Part shown: positions 15,698 through 24,769 of the stretch, one piece after another
Numbering within the stretch: the first letter of the stretch is position 1
Layout of the letters: every line of letters starts with the position of its first letter
Assembly: GCF_030406905.1 (NCBI RefSeq)
Contig: NZ_CP129137.1
Coordinates: forward strand, 7,471,501-7,535,500
Length of the DNA stretch: 64,000 bases
Reading direction: 5' to 3'
DNA from: Streptomyces sp. HUAS CB01
GTDB lineage: Bacteria; Actinomycetota; Actinomycetes; Streptomycetales; Streptomycetaceae
Notes under the pieces: model-generated
Seen by the model: the letters and a program-made list of their open reading frames with translations, nothing else
What the model was told of the DNA's origin: nothing
The model's database searches: none
Translations under genes and position numbers: made by a program

Positions 15698-17038
15698 TCA
15701 GCGCTCGGCGTCGGCGGGCAGCGGCGACGGCTCCTCGGCCCCGACTTCCGACGGGTCCCCGTCCGCGGAGTCCGCGACGGACCCGGCCGTGGCCGGGGCG
15801 TCCTGCCTCTGCGTCGGCGGCTCCGGCTCCCCGGCTGCGCGGCCGCCCTTCCGGCGGCGTCCCGGCAGGAGGGCCGGGGCCGCCCGCAGGACGCGGGCGA
15901 GCACGTGGGCGCGTCCCGCGAGGACCGGCCCCAGAACGGCGAGGACGAGGACGTAGCCGGCGATGAACGGGGCCAGGCGGGGATCGAGGCCGGCGCTCGC
16001 GGCCATGGCGGCCAGGATCAGCGCGAACTCCCCCCGTGCGAGGAGCGTCGTGGCGATGTCGGCGGCGGGTCCCGGCCCGTGGTGGTGGAGCCGGGCGACG
16101 AGCAGACCGGCGGCCACGTTCATCGCGATCGTCAGAGCCACCGCGGCGGCGACCGGCCCGGCGACGGAGGCGATGTCCCCCGGGTCGACGGCGAGCCCGA
16201 ACGCGAAGAAGAAAATGGCGGCGAACGCGTCGCGCAGGGGATGCACCAGTTCACGGATACGCGGCCCCGACGGGGTGCCGGCGAGGATCAGGCCGACCAT
16301 GAAGGCGCCGATGGCGTCGGCGACTCCCAGGACCTCGGAGATCCCGGCGATGAGGACCGCGGCCCCGAGGAAGCTGATCACCAGCAGTTCGTTGTCGCGG
16401 ACCGAGATCAGCCGGCCGATCAACCGGGTGCCGTATCGGGCGGCCGCGGCCAGCAGCAGGAGGAACCCGAAGGCCTTGGACGCCTGCAGAATCGTTTCCG
16501 TTATGCCCTCGGCGCCGCTGATGACGGGTTGCAGGGCGGCCAGGTACAGCGCCAGGAAGATGTCCTCCACGACGATGACGCCGAGGATCAGCCGGGTCTC
16601 GGGCCGCCCTATGCGGCCCGTGTCGATGAGGATCTTCGTCACGATCGCGGAGGACGAGATGCCGAGGACTCCGGCGAGTACCAGCGCCTCCCTGGCCCCC
16701 CAGCCCAGTGCGAAGCCGAAGCCGAGGCCCGCGCCGACGTTCAGCAGCAGATAGGTGCCGCCGGCGGCGAGCAGACGTCTGCCGCCGCTCCTGAGGTCGT
16801 CGAGATGGAACTCGAGGCCCAGGTAGAACAGCAGCAGCACCAGGCCGAGCGCGGACAGCATCTCGAAGTCGTGTGCGTCCTCGACGAGGACGAGCCCGGG
16901 TGTGCGGGGGCCCAGCAGGATGCCGGCGAGCATGAAGAGCGGGATCGTCGGCAGACCGATCCGGCTGCCGACGCGAGCGAGGAAGGCGGCGGCCAGGAAG
17001 GCTCCGCCCATGGCGAGCAGGGTGTCAGCATGCCCCAC
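15698..17038 (-). CDS. Cation:proton antiporter, CPA2 family
   Basis: 446 residues with about twelve membrane segments between residues 5 and 385, then a disordered hydrophilic tail. CPA2 landmarks include LPTIPLFMLAGILLGP, LGLVLLLFYLGLEFHLDDL, VLGISSSAIVTKILIDTGR, ARGEFALILAAMA and HPLRDAFAAIFFFAFGL. It belongs to the KefB/KhtU-type exchangers that export K+ or Na+ for protons. Unlike the second exchanger at 22460, no TrkA-C partner gene is next to it. Confidence 0.9.
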   Translation of the reverse strand: MGHADTLLAMGGAFLAAAFLARVGSRIGLPTIPLFMLAGILLGPRTPGLVLVEDAHDFEMLSALGLVLLLFYLGLEFHLDDLRSGGRRLLAAGGTYLLLNVGAGLGFGFALGWGAREALVLAGVLGISSSAIVTKILIDTGRIGRPETRLILGVIVVEDIFLALYLAALQPVISGAEGITETILQASKAFGFLLLLAAAARYGTRLIGRLISVRDNELLVISFLGAAVLIAGISEVLGVADAIGAFMVGLILAGTPSGPRIRELVHPLRDAFAAIFFFAFGLAVDPGDIASVAGPVAAAVALTIAMNVAAGLLVARLHHHGPGPAADIATTLLARGEFALILAAMAASAGLDPRLAPFIAGYVLVLAVLGPVLAGRAHVLARVLRAAPALLPGRRRKGGRAAGEPEPPTQRQDAPATAGSVADSADGDPSEVGAEEPSPLPADAER

Positions 17039-17346
17039 GGGTCACCACCTTCGACGGCTCGGAGGAACGGATGTGTGGTGATGGACGGGGGTGGATACGT
17101 ACTCCTTTGTTCGTGCGGCGGTCGTTCGTGCGGCGGTCGTGCCAAGTGGGGGAAAACCGCCAAGCGTTGGGCCGCGGACGTGCCTGCCAGGGTGCGGCGG
17201 CGGCGTGCCCTGTACCGGACGGGCCCGGCGGCCGGGCGATCACACGGCGGTCATGCGGTCATCGGGCTCGTGCGGTGGCGCGGTCCTCGGTGCAGGTGAT
17301 GGTGCGGTCATCGGGTTCGTGCGGTTCGTGCGGGCGGTGATGCCGG
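17039..17346. repeat. Gene-free spacer with degenerate short repeats
   Basis: No credible gene. The segment repeats variants of GTGCGGCGGTCGT (17112-17150) and of CGGTCATCGGG(C/T)TCGTGCGGT (17258-17330). They look like slipped-strand duplications upstream of the minus-strand antiporter. Confidence 0.55.
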
Positions 17347-17637
17347 TCAGCGGGGCCGTGGACGGCGCCGGCGCCCGGCCGGGTGGCGCGGCGCGGTGAG
17401 GAACTGCGCCGCCATCCCGGCCAGCACCAGTCCCGCGGCGAGCATCAGGCCGTGCGGCAGCACCAGTCCGGCGACCAGCAGCGCGAGCGCGGCCGCGAGC
17501 AGCGCCCACGCCGGCCGGCGCCGGCACTCACTCGGTGGGCAGGGGTGCCTTGCGTCCAGACCGCGGGCGAAGCGCCGGTCGCTCAGCCGCATCCGTTCGT
17601 CGAGGTCGTGGAGGGTCTCGTCGCCTGGACGCGTCAT
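17347..17637 (-). CDS. DUF3040-like small membrane protein
   Basis: 96 residues from ATG 17637, preceded by GGGAGGAG on the minus strand. The head DETLHDLDERMRLSDRRFARGLDA resembles the start of DUF3040 proteins, in which a short charged helix precedes membrane segments. Two hydrophobic helices follow at about residues 48-63 and 66-82 (AWALLAAALALLVAGLVL, LMLAAGLVLAGMAAQF), then a basic tail. These are small actinobacterial membrane proteins of unknown function. Family placement is by pattern and not certain. Confidence 0.72.
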   Translation of the reverse strand: MTRPGDETLHDLDERMRLSDRRFARGLDARHPCPPSECRRRPAWALLAAALALLVAGLVLPHGLMLAAGLVLAGMAAQFLTAPRHPAGRRRRPRPR

Positions 17638-17778
17638 GGCTGCTCCTCCCGGCCTTACGGTGGTCACCGCGGTACCGCCACCGTCACACGGCCGGGGGTG
17701 CCGGCACATCGGGGCCGGCACCCATCTTTCGTGGTCGGGAGGGGGAACGGCCGGGCGGGAGCACGGCCGGAGCGCCGG

Positions 17779-19275
17779 TCAGGAGGGGCAGCCCGAATCG
17801 GCGATCACGAAGTGGCCGGGGGAGACCTCCTCGAGGGTGTGGGTGACGAAGACGTTGTACAGCCCCATGTTCTGACCGGAACCGTTGGCGTAGACCGTGC
17901 CGAGGACCTGATGGGCACGGCCGGCGGCCACATGGTTGTAGTTGTTGTCGGTGTGGCAGGCGTGGGGCGCACCCGTCGTCGTCACCCGCACCGGGGCCGA
18001 CGGCGCGCCGGCGGAACCGCCCCCGTCCACGGCCGAGACGGTGTACGTGTACGTCGTGCCGGGGGAGAGACCCGCGTCGGTGAACGAGGTCGACGACGGG
18101 GTGCCGGCCACGGCCCCGTCGCGCAGGACCCGGTACGAGGCCGCACCCGCGACGGCGCCCCACGTCAGGGAGACCGACGCGTCCGAGACCGCCGCGACGG
18201 ACGGTGCGGACGGCGCGGGCAGCGTGCCGCCGCCGTCCGGAGCGGCGAGCCCCCAGGAACGGCCGATCCAGTAGGAGCCGCAGATGTTGGCGTCCAGCAC
18301 GTACGCGCCGGCGATCCCGCACTGGGCTTCCCCGCTGCCGGGATCGACCGGCTGCCCGTGCCCCATGCCGGTCAGGGAGTACGACTCCACAACGGCCCGG
18401 CCGCCGCTGCCTCGGTACACCTTGTGCGGATGGCCCTGCACCGTGTCGCTGACGTCCGCGACCGTGTCCGTCCCGTGCACGTCGGCCCACTGCTCGACGA
18501 GCTCGTTCATGTTCATCGGCGCCACGGTGCCGTCCGCCGTGCCGTGCCACACCGCCATCACCGGATACGGGCCCGTGTACGACGGGTACGCCGCCCGGAC
18601 CTTGTCGCCCCACTGCCGTGCGCCGAGGTCGGAGCCCGGGCTCATACAGCCGAACGCAGCGGCGACGGTACGGGCGCAGTCGAAGGGGACGCCGGCGACG
18701 ACCGCCGCCCCGGCGAAGACGTCCGGGTAGGAGGCGGCCATCACCGCGGTCATCGCGCCGCCGGCCGACAGACCCGTCACGTACACCCGGGAGCGGTCCG
18801 TGCCGTGGTCGGCCGCCATCCGGTCGGTCATCTGCTTCACGGACAGCGCCTCGCCCTGACCGCGTGAGAAGTCGGCCGACTGGAACCAGTTGAAGCAGGA
18901 GTTGGCGTTGTTGGCGGACCGCTGCTGCGGGAGCAGCAGCGCGAAACCCCACTGGTCCGCCCAGCGCGTCCAGCCCGTCTCGTTGTCGTACGCGGCGGCG
19001 GACTGGGTGCAGCCGTGCAGGGCGACCACGAGCGGGCGGCCCGCCGGCAGACCGTCGGGAACGTACCGGAACATCTGCAGATTGCCGGGGTTGGAGCCGA
19101 AGCCGGTCACCTCCGTCAGACTCGCGGCCTGTGCCGGAGCCGGGAGAAGGCCCAGGAGGAGTGCGAACAGGGACAGGAACAGGCCCCCCGCGACCCGCGA
19201 GAGCGACGGCCGTGACGGCCGCCCGCGCACGGGCCGGAAACCGAGGGGAAGGGAACGTGCGGGATGTGGACTCAT
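17779..19275 (-). CDS. Secreted PHB-depolymerase-type esterase with FN3 domain
   Basis: 498 residues from ATG 19275. A long signal peptide ends near residue 50 (SLFALLLGLLPAPAQAA). The catalytic domain (about 55-320) is that of extracellular PHB depolymerases: VVALHGCTQSAAAYD, FNWFQSADFSRGQGEA, nucleophile motif GLSAGGAM near residue 165, VWHGTADGTV near 250 and GMGHGQPVDP near 315. A fibronectin type III domain follows (about 350-435, SVSLTWGAVAGAASYRVLRDG, YTYTVSAVD). The C-terminal cysteine-containing module ends FVIADSGCPS and may bind polymer. It probably degrades extracellular polyhydroxyalkanoate or similar polyesters. Confidence 0.92.
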   Translation of the reverse strand: MSPHPARSLPLGFRPVRGRPSRPSLSRVAGGLFLSLFALLLGLLPAPAQAASLTEVTGFGSNPGNLQMFRYVPDGLPAGRPLVVALHGCTQSAAAYDNETGWTRWADQWGFALLLPQQRSANNANSCFNWFQSADFSRGQGEALSVKQMTDRMAADHGTDRSRVYVTGLSAGGAMTAVMAASYPDVFAGAAVVAGVPFDCARTVAAAFGCMSPGSDLGARQWGDKVRAAYPSYTGPYPVMAVWHGTADGTVAPMNMNELVEQWADVHGTDTVADVSDTVQGHPHKVYRGSGGRAVVESYSLTGMGHGQPVDPGSGEAQCGIAGAYVLDANICGSYWIGRSWGLAAPDGGGTLPAPSAPSVAAVSDASVSLTWGAVAGAASYRVLRDGAVAGTPSSTSFTDAGLSPGTTYTYTVSAVDGGGSAGAPSAPVRVTTTGAPHACHTDNNYNHVAAGRAHQVLGTVYANGSGQNMGLYNVFVTHTLEEVSPGHFVIADSGCPS

Positions 19276-20112
19276 GGTGCCGCCTTGGTCGTTCGGCCGG
19301 ACGGGAGCGGCGGCCGCACCTCGGTGCCGGTACGGGAGCCGGACACCACTGCGCAGCCCCCGGGTTACGCGGAACGTACGACCGGTGCGACGGGGCCGGT
19401 AATGGCGGCGCGCACCACCCCGCACCCGCCCGCGATGTGATCCGTCACCGTTGCAGCCGTGCCCCTGGGGACCCGCGACCGACACCTGTCCCACGGCTCC
19501 CTCCGGGGGACATGCGCGTCGACCACCACGGCACGGGAGCACCCGTACACAGCCGATGGCCCTGACCCGGGTTCGGGGCAGGGCCGTCGGACGTGGGCCG
19601 GTCGGGGAGGACCCCCGGGGTGACCGGTGGGCTCAGACGCCAGTCGGTGACGCCGGAGGGAGGCCGTCGATCACCGACACGGTGTCGCCGAGTTCGTGGG
19701 CGACGTCGGCGCGGGTGCCGTCCGGGGGCACCGCCACCCCGAAGGGCAGGTTGCCTACCGGGGTCGCCGTGACGGTGTGGGTTGCCGTAGTGATCACGGA
19801 CACGGTGTCGCGAGAGGTGCATTGCGGTGGGGCATGAGGCCCTTCCGGGAGCCGGTGCCGATGTCGCCATCCCCACCGAACCCGGAAGGCCCTCACCCGT
19901 TCACGCTCCCTCAGCCAAGACCTGCATCACCCGTCCACGACCTCCCGGGACATAACACCCGGCCCCCGGGCGGTGCCGGGCTGCCGACGGTGCCGGGGTC
20001 CGCGGACCGGGAGCGGACGTGCCGTGCGGTGGGTCCGCGGGTCGGGAGCCGACGGTGCCGGGGTCCGCGGGCCCGGACCGGAGGAGTCACGCGGTCCGCG
20101 GGTCGGGGCTCC
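19276..20112. other. Gene-poor region with short GC-rich repeats
   Basis: No intact gene is convincing in these 837 bases. A YVTN-type beta-propeller remnant lies on the minus strand at 19640-19830. From about 19975 to 20110 the phrase GGTCCGCGG(A/G)(C/T)CGGGAGC recurs in several variants, a degenerate repeat just downstream of the response regulator gene. Confidence 0.5.
19640..19830 (-). pseudogene. YVTN/beta-propeller repeat fragment
   Basis: The minus strand encodes DTVSVITTATHTVTATPVG, NLPFGVAVPPDGTRADVAHE and LGDTVSVIDG. That is about one and a half blades of a YVTN-family beta-propeller (surface or YncE-like proteins). There is no signal peptide, no further blade and no sensible end, so it is read as a remnant of a larger gene. 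Alternatively it could be a chance ORF, but the repeat phrase is distinctive. Confidence 0.55.
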
Positions 20113-20766
20113 TCAGGGCTCGATCAGTCCCACGCGGATCGCGTACCGCGTGAGCTCCAGCCGGTCGCGCAGCCCGAGCTTCTGGAGCAGGTTGGCCCGA
20201 TGGCGCTCGACCGTCTTGGCGCTGATGAAGAGGATGTCGCCGATCTCCTTCGAGGTGTGTCCCTCCGCGACGAGCTTGAGGATCTCCTCCTCCCGCTCGG
20301 TGATGGGCTTCGCCGGGAGCGCGTCGCCCTGCCGGGCCCGGTCGAGGTACTTGCGGATGAGCGTCGTCTCGGCACCGGGGTAGATGAACGGCTCGTCCCG
20401 GATGGCCGCCCGGCAGGCGGCGACCAGGTCCCGGTCCGCCACGGACTTGAGGACGTATCCGCTGGCCCCGGCCCTGAGGGCCTCGAAGAAGTACTGCTCG
20501 TTGTCGTACATGGTCAGGATCAGGATGCGCAGCTCCGGCCGGAGGCGGGACAGCTCGCGGGCCGCCTGGAGCCCGGTCTGGCGCGGCATCGCGATGTCCA
20601 GGATGGCCAGGTCGATGTCCGTGGAGCGGGCCTGGGCGACGGCCTCGGCGCCGTCGTCGGCCTCGGCCACGACGGTCAGGTCCGGTTCGTTGTCGAGGAT
20701 GAGCTTCACCCCGTGGCGTACGAGGGCGTGGTCGTCGGCAAGCAGAATGCGAGCCGGTGAGGTCAT
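20113..20766 (-). CDS. NarL/LuxR-family response regulator
   Basis: 217 residues. The receiver domain (about 5-120) has the acidic pair ADDHA, phospho-acceptor Asp in LAILDIAMPRQTG near residue 57, T in LILTMYDN, and K in GYVLKSV near 107. The LuxR-type helix-turn-helix is at about 150-215 (PITEREEEILKLVAEGHTSK, FISAKTVERHRANLLQKLGL). It overlaps the upstream kinase gene by four bases, so the pair forms a two-component system. Targets are unknown. Confidence 0.95.
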   Translation of the reverse strand: MTSPARILLADDHALVRHGVKLILDNEPDLTVVAEADDGAEAVAQARSTDIDLAILDIAMPRQTGLQAARELSRLRPELRILILTMYDNEQYFFEALRAGASGYVLKSVADRDLVAACRAAIRDEPFIYPGAETTLIRKYLDRARQGDALPAKPITEREEEILKLVAEGHTSKEIGDILFISAKTVERHRANLLQKLGLRDRLELTRYAIRVGLIEP

Positions 20767-21716
20767 CGGGCGTTCCCCTTCGGGTCGGTGACGTCGAGCC
20801 GTACCTCCGTACCGCCGTTCCGGCCCGGGCCCACGGTCAGGTCGGCGCCGATCAGCAGGGCGCGTTCGCGCATGCCGCGGATACCGGCGCCCTCGGGGGC
20901 ACTGCCGATGCCCTTGCCGTCGTCCCGCACGAGCAGCCCCACACCGCCGGCAGGCAGGGTCCGCAGGTGCAGTTCCACCTGGCCCGCGCCGGAGTGACGG
21001 GCCGTGTTGGTGAGCCCTTCCTGGGCCACGCGGTAGAAGACCAGTTCGGTCACATGGTCCAGAGACGGAAGCCCGGGGCCGATGTGCAGCCGCACGTCCA
21101 GGCCCGGGGTGGTGAATTCCGCGGCCAGGGCCCGCAGGGCGCTGTGGAGGCCCAGCTCCTCCAGCACCCCCGGCCGCAGCCTCCGGGCGATGCGCCGGAT
21201 CTCGTCCAGGCTGGCCCGCACGGTCTCCTGCGCCTGGTGGAGGTCCCCCCGTACGGGCTCCTCGGCGCGGTCGGCGGCGTGTTTGATCTGCAGCAGAACG
21301 GCGGTGAGGGTCTGGCCGATCTCGTCGTGGAGCTCCTGGGCGACGCGCCGCCGCTCGGACTCCTGCGCGGAAAGCACCCGGCCGCTGCTGGTGGCACGCT
21401 CGGCCTCCAGACGGTCGAGCATCGAGTTGAACGTCTTCGTCAGCTCCGCCATCTCGCCGCGGCCCGTGACGACCGGCCTGGCGCCCGGCCGCAGCAGATC
21501 GGCCGTGGTCATGGCGCGGGTCAGCCGCTGCAGCGGAGCGAGCCCGATCCTCAGCAGGACCGCGTTGGCGATCAGCATGGCGACCAGCCCCGCCCCGATG
21601 ACCGCCGCCTCGGCCAGCAGCACGGGCGTGGAGACCGTGACCGGTCCGAGGAGCAGCAGGACCGCCACGACCAGCACGGCGGCGTTGAGGAGGAAGATCC
21701 GCCAGTACAGCGACAT
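20763..21716 (-). CDS. NarL-type sensor histidine kinase
   Basis: 317 residues. Two membrane helices at about 6-25 and 30-58 have almost no external loop. A HAMP linker follows (LAPLQRLTRAMTTADLL). The HisKA_3 box carries the phospho-His in ESERRRVAQELHDEIGQTL near residue 132. The HATPase has N-box VAQEGLTNTARHS near 235, DDGKGIG near 265 and GIRGMRERALLIGADL near 280. With so little periplasmic sequence the signal may be within the membrane or cytoplasm. It is coupled to the regulator at 20113-20766. Confidence 0.94.
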   Translation of the reverse strand: MSLYWRIFLLNAAVLVVAVLLLLGPVTVSTPVLLAEAAVIGAGLVAMLIANAVLLRIGLAPLQRLTRAMTTADLLRPGARPVVTGRGEMAELTKTFNSMLDRLEAERATSSGRVLSAQESERRRVAQELHDEIGQTLTAVLLQIKHAADRAEEPVRGDLHQAQETVRASLDEIRRIARRLRPGVLEELGLHSALRALAAEFTTPGLDVRLHIGPGLPSLDHVTELVFYRVAQEGLTNTARHSGAGQVELHLRTLPAGGVGLLVRDDGKGIGSAPEGAGIRGMRERALLIGADLTVGPGRNGGTEVRLDVTDPKGNAR

Positions 21717-21977
21717 GCGCGCGCCTTTCTCGGTGGGCTCCCACCTCCACTATTGCCTTCCCGCCGGCGAGGGGCCTCCCTTGCGTGCCCGAGGTGCGCC
21801 GGGACCTGCGGCCCCCAGGTCAGCCTCGCCGCCCCGCGGGTCCCGCGTCCATACGTGCTGACACCCATGTTCGAGCCCGGCGGCGAGGTGGCACCATGGC
21901 ACCTCGCCGCGTGCCCCGCCCGCACGGGCAGGCGCCGCCGTACGCACATCAGTCCGCAAGACCAGAGGGGATGGGCC

Positions 21978-22463
21978 GTGCCTGCCTCACGGATGAGCAC
22001 CACGCCACTGCCCGGCATCGGTGTCCAGTACGACCTCACCACGCGTGAACACCGTCATCTGTCGGTGATCGCGCATCGGGACGGCACCCGGACGGTGAAC
22101 GTCTACCGGGCCGACGACCCCGACGCCTGCGCCCAGTCCCTGCACCTCTCGCCGGCGGAGACGGCGTCGCTCATCGACGCGCTGATGCCGGACCACCACA
22201 GCCCGAACGTGCTGCACACCACGGACCTCGGCCTCGTCGCCGAGCGCATCGAGCTGTCCGCCCACTCGCACTGGAACGGCCGGGTGCTCGGCGACATGCG
22301 GATGCGGACGGAGACGGGAGCGTCCGTGGTCGCCGTGCTGCGCAGGGCGGAGGCCATCCCGTCGCCCACCCCCGACTTCCGGCTCGCCGGCGGCGACACC
22401 CTGATCGTCATCGGTACCCGTGAGGGCATCGAGGCGGCAGCGGCCATCCTCGGACGGGAGTGA
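21978..22463 (+). CDS. TrkA-C (RCK) regulatory subunit, KhtT-like
   Basis: 161 residues from GTG 21978, chosen for AGAGGGG about eight bases upstream; ATG 21993 is an alternative. The N-terminal half (about 6-75) is a KhtT-type head (PGIGVQYDLTTREHRHLSVIAHRDG). The C-terminal half is a TrkA-C ligand-binding domain (GRVLGDMRMRTETGASVVAVLRR, FRLAGGDTLIVIGTREGIEAA). Its stop overlaps the exchanger start by four bases. In characterised KhtTU systems this subunit gates K+/H+ antiport, in some species with c-di-AMP; the role here is by analogy. Confidence 0.88.
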   Translation: MPASRMSTTPLPGIGVQYDLTTREHRHLSVIAHRDGTRTVNVYRADDPDACAQSLHLSPAETASLIDALMPDHHSPNVLHTTDLGLVAERIELSAHSHWNGRVLGDMRMRTETGASVVAVLRRAEAIPSPTPDFRLAGGDTLIVIGTREGIEAAAAILGRE

Positions 22464-23746
22464 CCCGCGTGCACTCCGCCCTCTTCCTGATCGAGTTCGG
22501 TGCGATCATCCTCGGCCTCGGACTCCTGGGCCGTTTCGCCGGCCGCCTCCGCTTCTCCCCGATCCCGCTCTACCTGCTCGCCGGTCTCGCCTTCGGCGAG
22601 GGCGGACTCCTTCCGCTGGGAGCGAGCGAGGAGTTCGTCGCGATCGGCGCCGAGATCGGCGTCATCCTGCTGCTGCTGATGCTGGGTCTGGAGTACACGG
22701 CCAGCGACCTGGTGTCCAACCTCAAGACCCAATATCCGGCCGGCCTGGTCGACTTCACCCTCAACGCCGTGCCCGGTGCCGTCGCGGCGCTGCTGCTCGG
22801 GTGGGGGCCGGTGGCGGCGGTGGTCCTCGCCGGCGTCACCTGGATCTCGTCCTCCGGAGTCATCGCCAAGGTCATGGGCGACCTCGGACGGATCGGCAAC
22901 CGCGAGACGCCCGTCATCCTGAGCATCCTCGTCCTCGAGGACCTCGCCATGGCGGTCTATCTGCCGATCGTCACCGCCCTGCTGGCCGGTGTGAGCCTCG
23001 CCGCGGGCAGCCTCACCCTCGCGATCGCCCTCGGCGTGGCCGGAGCGGTGCTGTTCGTGGCCGTGCGCTACGGCAGGGTCATCTCGCGCTTCGTCTCCAG
23101 CGACGACCCCGAGAAGCTGCTGCTGGTCGTGCTGGGGCTGACCCTGCTCGTCGCGGGCATCGCCCAGCAACTGCAGGTCTCCGCGGCGGTCGGCGCGTTC
23201 CTCGTGGGCATCGCCCTGTCCGGGGAGGTCGCGGAGGGCGCCCACACGCTCCTCAGCCCGCTGCGGGACCTGTTCGCGGCCGTGTTCTTCGTCTTCTTCG
23301 GCCTGCACACCGACCCCGCCAGCATTCCGCCGGTCATCCTGCCCGCGCTCGCCCTCGCCGTCGTCACGGCCTGTACGAAGGTCGCGACCGGGTACTGGGC
23401 CGCCAAGCGGGCCGGCGTCGGCGTCAAGGGCCGCTGGCGCGCCGGCGGCACCCTGGTCGCGCGCGGTGAGTTCTCCATCGTCATCGCGGGCCTCGCCGTC
23501 ACCGCCGGCATCGAGCCGGCCCTGGGCCCGCTCGCCACGGCGTACGTCCTCGTCCTCGTCGTCATCGGCCCCCTCACCGCCCGCTACACCGAGCCCCTCG
23601 CCACCCGCCTCACCGGGCGCGGCAAGCCGGCGGGGACGGCCCCTGCGGTACGGCAGACACCGGAACCCTCCACGGACGGCCCCGCCCGCGACGCGGACGC
23701 AGAGCGGGAGGTGCTGTCGGAGCGGGACGCGGTGGACCGCGCCTGA
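22460..23746 (+). CDS. K+/H+ antiporter membrane subunit, KhtU-like CPA2
   Basis: 428 residues, GTG start overlapping the regulatory subunit. About twelve helices end near residue 385. Landmarks are FSPIPLYLLAGLAFGEGG, LLLMLGLEYTASDLVS, VTWISSSGVIAKVMGDLGRI, VLEDLAMAVYLP, LSPLRDLFAAVFFVFFGLHTD and ARGEFSIVIAGLAV. The disordered tail is about 45 residues. Together with the RCK subunit it forms a gated cation exporter. It is related to, but clearly distinct from, the exchanger at 15698-17038. Confidence 0.93.
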   Translation: MTRVHSALFLIEFGAIILGLGLLGRFAGRLRFSPIPLYLLAGLAFGEGGLLPLGASEEFVAIGAEIGVILLLLMLGLEYTASDLVSNLKTQYPAGLVDFTLNAVPGAVAALLLGWGPVAAVVLAGVTWISSSGVIAKVMGDLGRIGNRETPVILSILVLEDLAMAVYLPIVTALLAGVSLAAGSLTLAIALGVAGAVLFVAVRYGRVISRFVSSDDPEKLLLVVLGLTLLVAGIAQQLQVSAAVGAFLVGIALSGEVAEGAHTLLSPLRDLFAAVFFVFFGLHTDPASIPPVILPALALAVVTACTKVATGYWAAKRAGVGVKGRWRAGGTLVARGEFSIVIAGLAVTAGIEPALGPLATAYVLVLVVIGPLTARYTEPLATRLTGRGKPAGTAPAVRQTPEPSTDGPARDADAEREVLSERDAVDRA

Positions 23747-23776
23747 GCGACGGGGTGTCCGCGGAGACCCTCCGGT

Positions 23777-23804
23777 GACAGCCCTGCCCGGCGGCAGGGG
23801 TGTC
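23777..23804 (+). terminator. Hairpin downstream of the antiporter
   Basis: CCCTGCC and GGCAGGG (23782-23788 with 23793-23799) around CGGC. The flanking GACA and TGTC lengthen the stem across one G-G mismatch. It lies 30 bases after the stop. Confidence 0.6.
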
Positions 23805-24044
23805 CGGACCCCGTGACGGACGTCAGAAGGGCCCGCCCGGCACGGGCGCCCGGCAGGTGGAGGCACCGTGGTGCGAGGGCGGGAGCCCTTCGGCCGTGGC
23901 GCCTCCGCATGTCGGGGCCGGTACGCACGCGGACCGGCGCCCCGGCGACGGTCCCGGAGCCCTCGGCCCGTCCGTTCCGGAGGCACGCGGTCCGGGTGCC
24001 CTCGGCGCCAACGCAGTTGCCTTGACGCCTGAGCCGCAGGACTA

Positions 24045-24215
24045 CGCCGTCTTGTCTTGGGCTGACTCTCGGTGCCAGTGGATTTCGGTCACCGCCTCCG
24101 AGGCCTCCCGGCGGACCTCGGAGTGGGGGTGGTGGAGGGAACCGCTCGACGAGCGGTAGCGCTGCCTGGTCGTGAGTGCAGCCGAGGACGGCCAGGACGT
24201 AGGCGAGGAGCAAGG
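24045..24215 (-). pseudogene. HEAT-repeat protein fragment, frameshifted
   Basis: Reading the minus strand gives GLPLLLAYVLAVLGCTHDQ and ALPLVERF. After removing one C from a C-run near 24140, it continues LHHPHSEVRREASEAVTEI and HWHRES. This is the pattern of a HEAT/PBS-lyase-like repeat (two helices with paired charged residues). Only about 50 residues remain, without an upstream start. It is most likely the last repeat of a lost protein. Confidence 0.6.
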
Positions 24216-24321
24216 GAAGTCCCGTGCCCTGCGCACGAAGAGCGCGTACGGATCACGCGCGGGGCACGGCCCGGAGCCGGGGGCCGGGCGGATGCGGGAA
24301 GCCGGCTCCTGCTGACGATCG

Positions 24322-24769
24322 ATCTCTGCGAAGGCGGACTACGCGGTGCGCGCGGCGCTCTACCCGGCCGCGGCCGGGGAGGACGCCCGGGGGAGGCCGA
24401 GGCGATCGCCGCCGGCAGGGCATCCCGCACACGTTGCTGGAAGGCATCCGGGAGGTCTGCGCCGGGCCGGCCCGGTGACCGGCAGGCGCGGCGGCCGCGG
24501 AGGGTACGGGCTCGCCCGGCCCGCAGACACCGTCGGCGTCGCCGATGTGATCCGCGCCGTCGACGGGCCCCTCGTGTCCGTGCGCGGGATGCCCCCGGCC
24601 GAACTCTCGTACCCGGCACCGGCGGAGGCACCGCTGCCGTTGTGGATCGCCCCGCGCGTCAACGTGCGCAGGATCCTCGGCGAGGTCCCTCGCCGACGTC
24701 GCCGCCTCGGAGTTGCGCGGGGAACTCCTCGGCCTCGTCGCCGACCCCGGGGCGTGGACCGATCCCTGA
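24322..24769 (+). pseudogene. Rrf2-family transcription regulator, multiple frameshifts
   Basis: The typical Rrf2 start SISAKADYAVRAALYPAAAGE is in one frame. QGIPHTLLEGI, the recognition-helix region, is in a second frame. The first frame resumes with GGYGLARPADTVGVADVIRAVDG, PLVSVRG, ELSYPAPAEAPLPLWIAPRVNVRRILGEV. The end DVAASELRGELLGLVADPGAW then appears in a third frame before TGA 24767-24769. No cysteine cluster for an iron-sulfur centre is visible, as in Rrf2 members that lack one. At least three indels make it non-functional. Confidence 0.85.
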
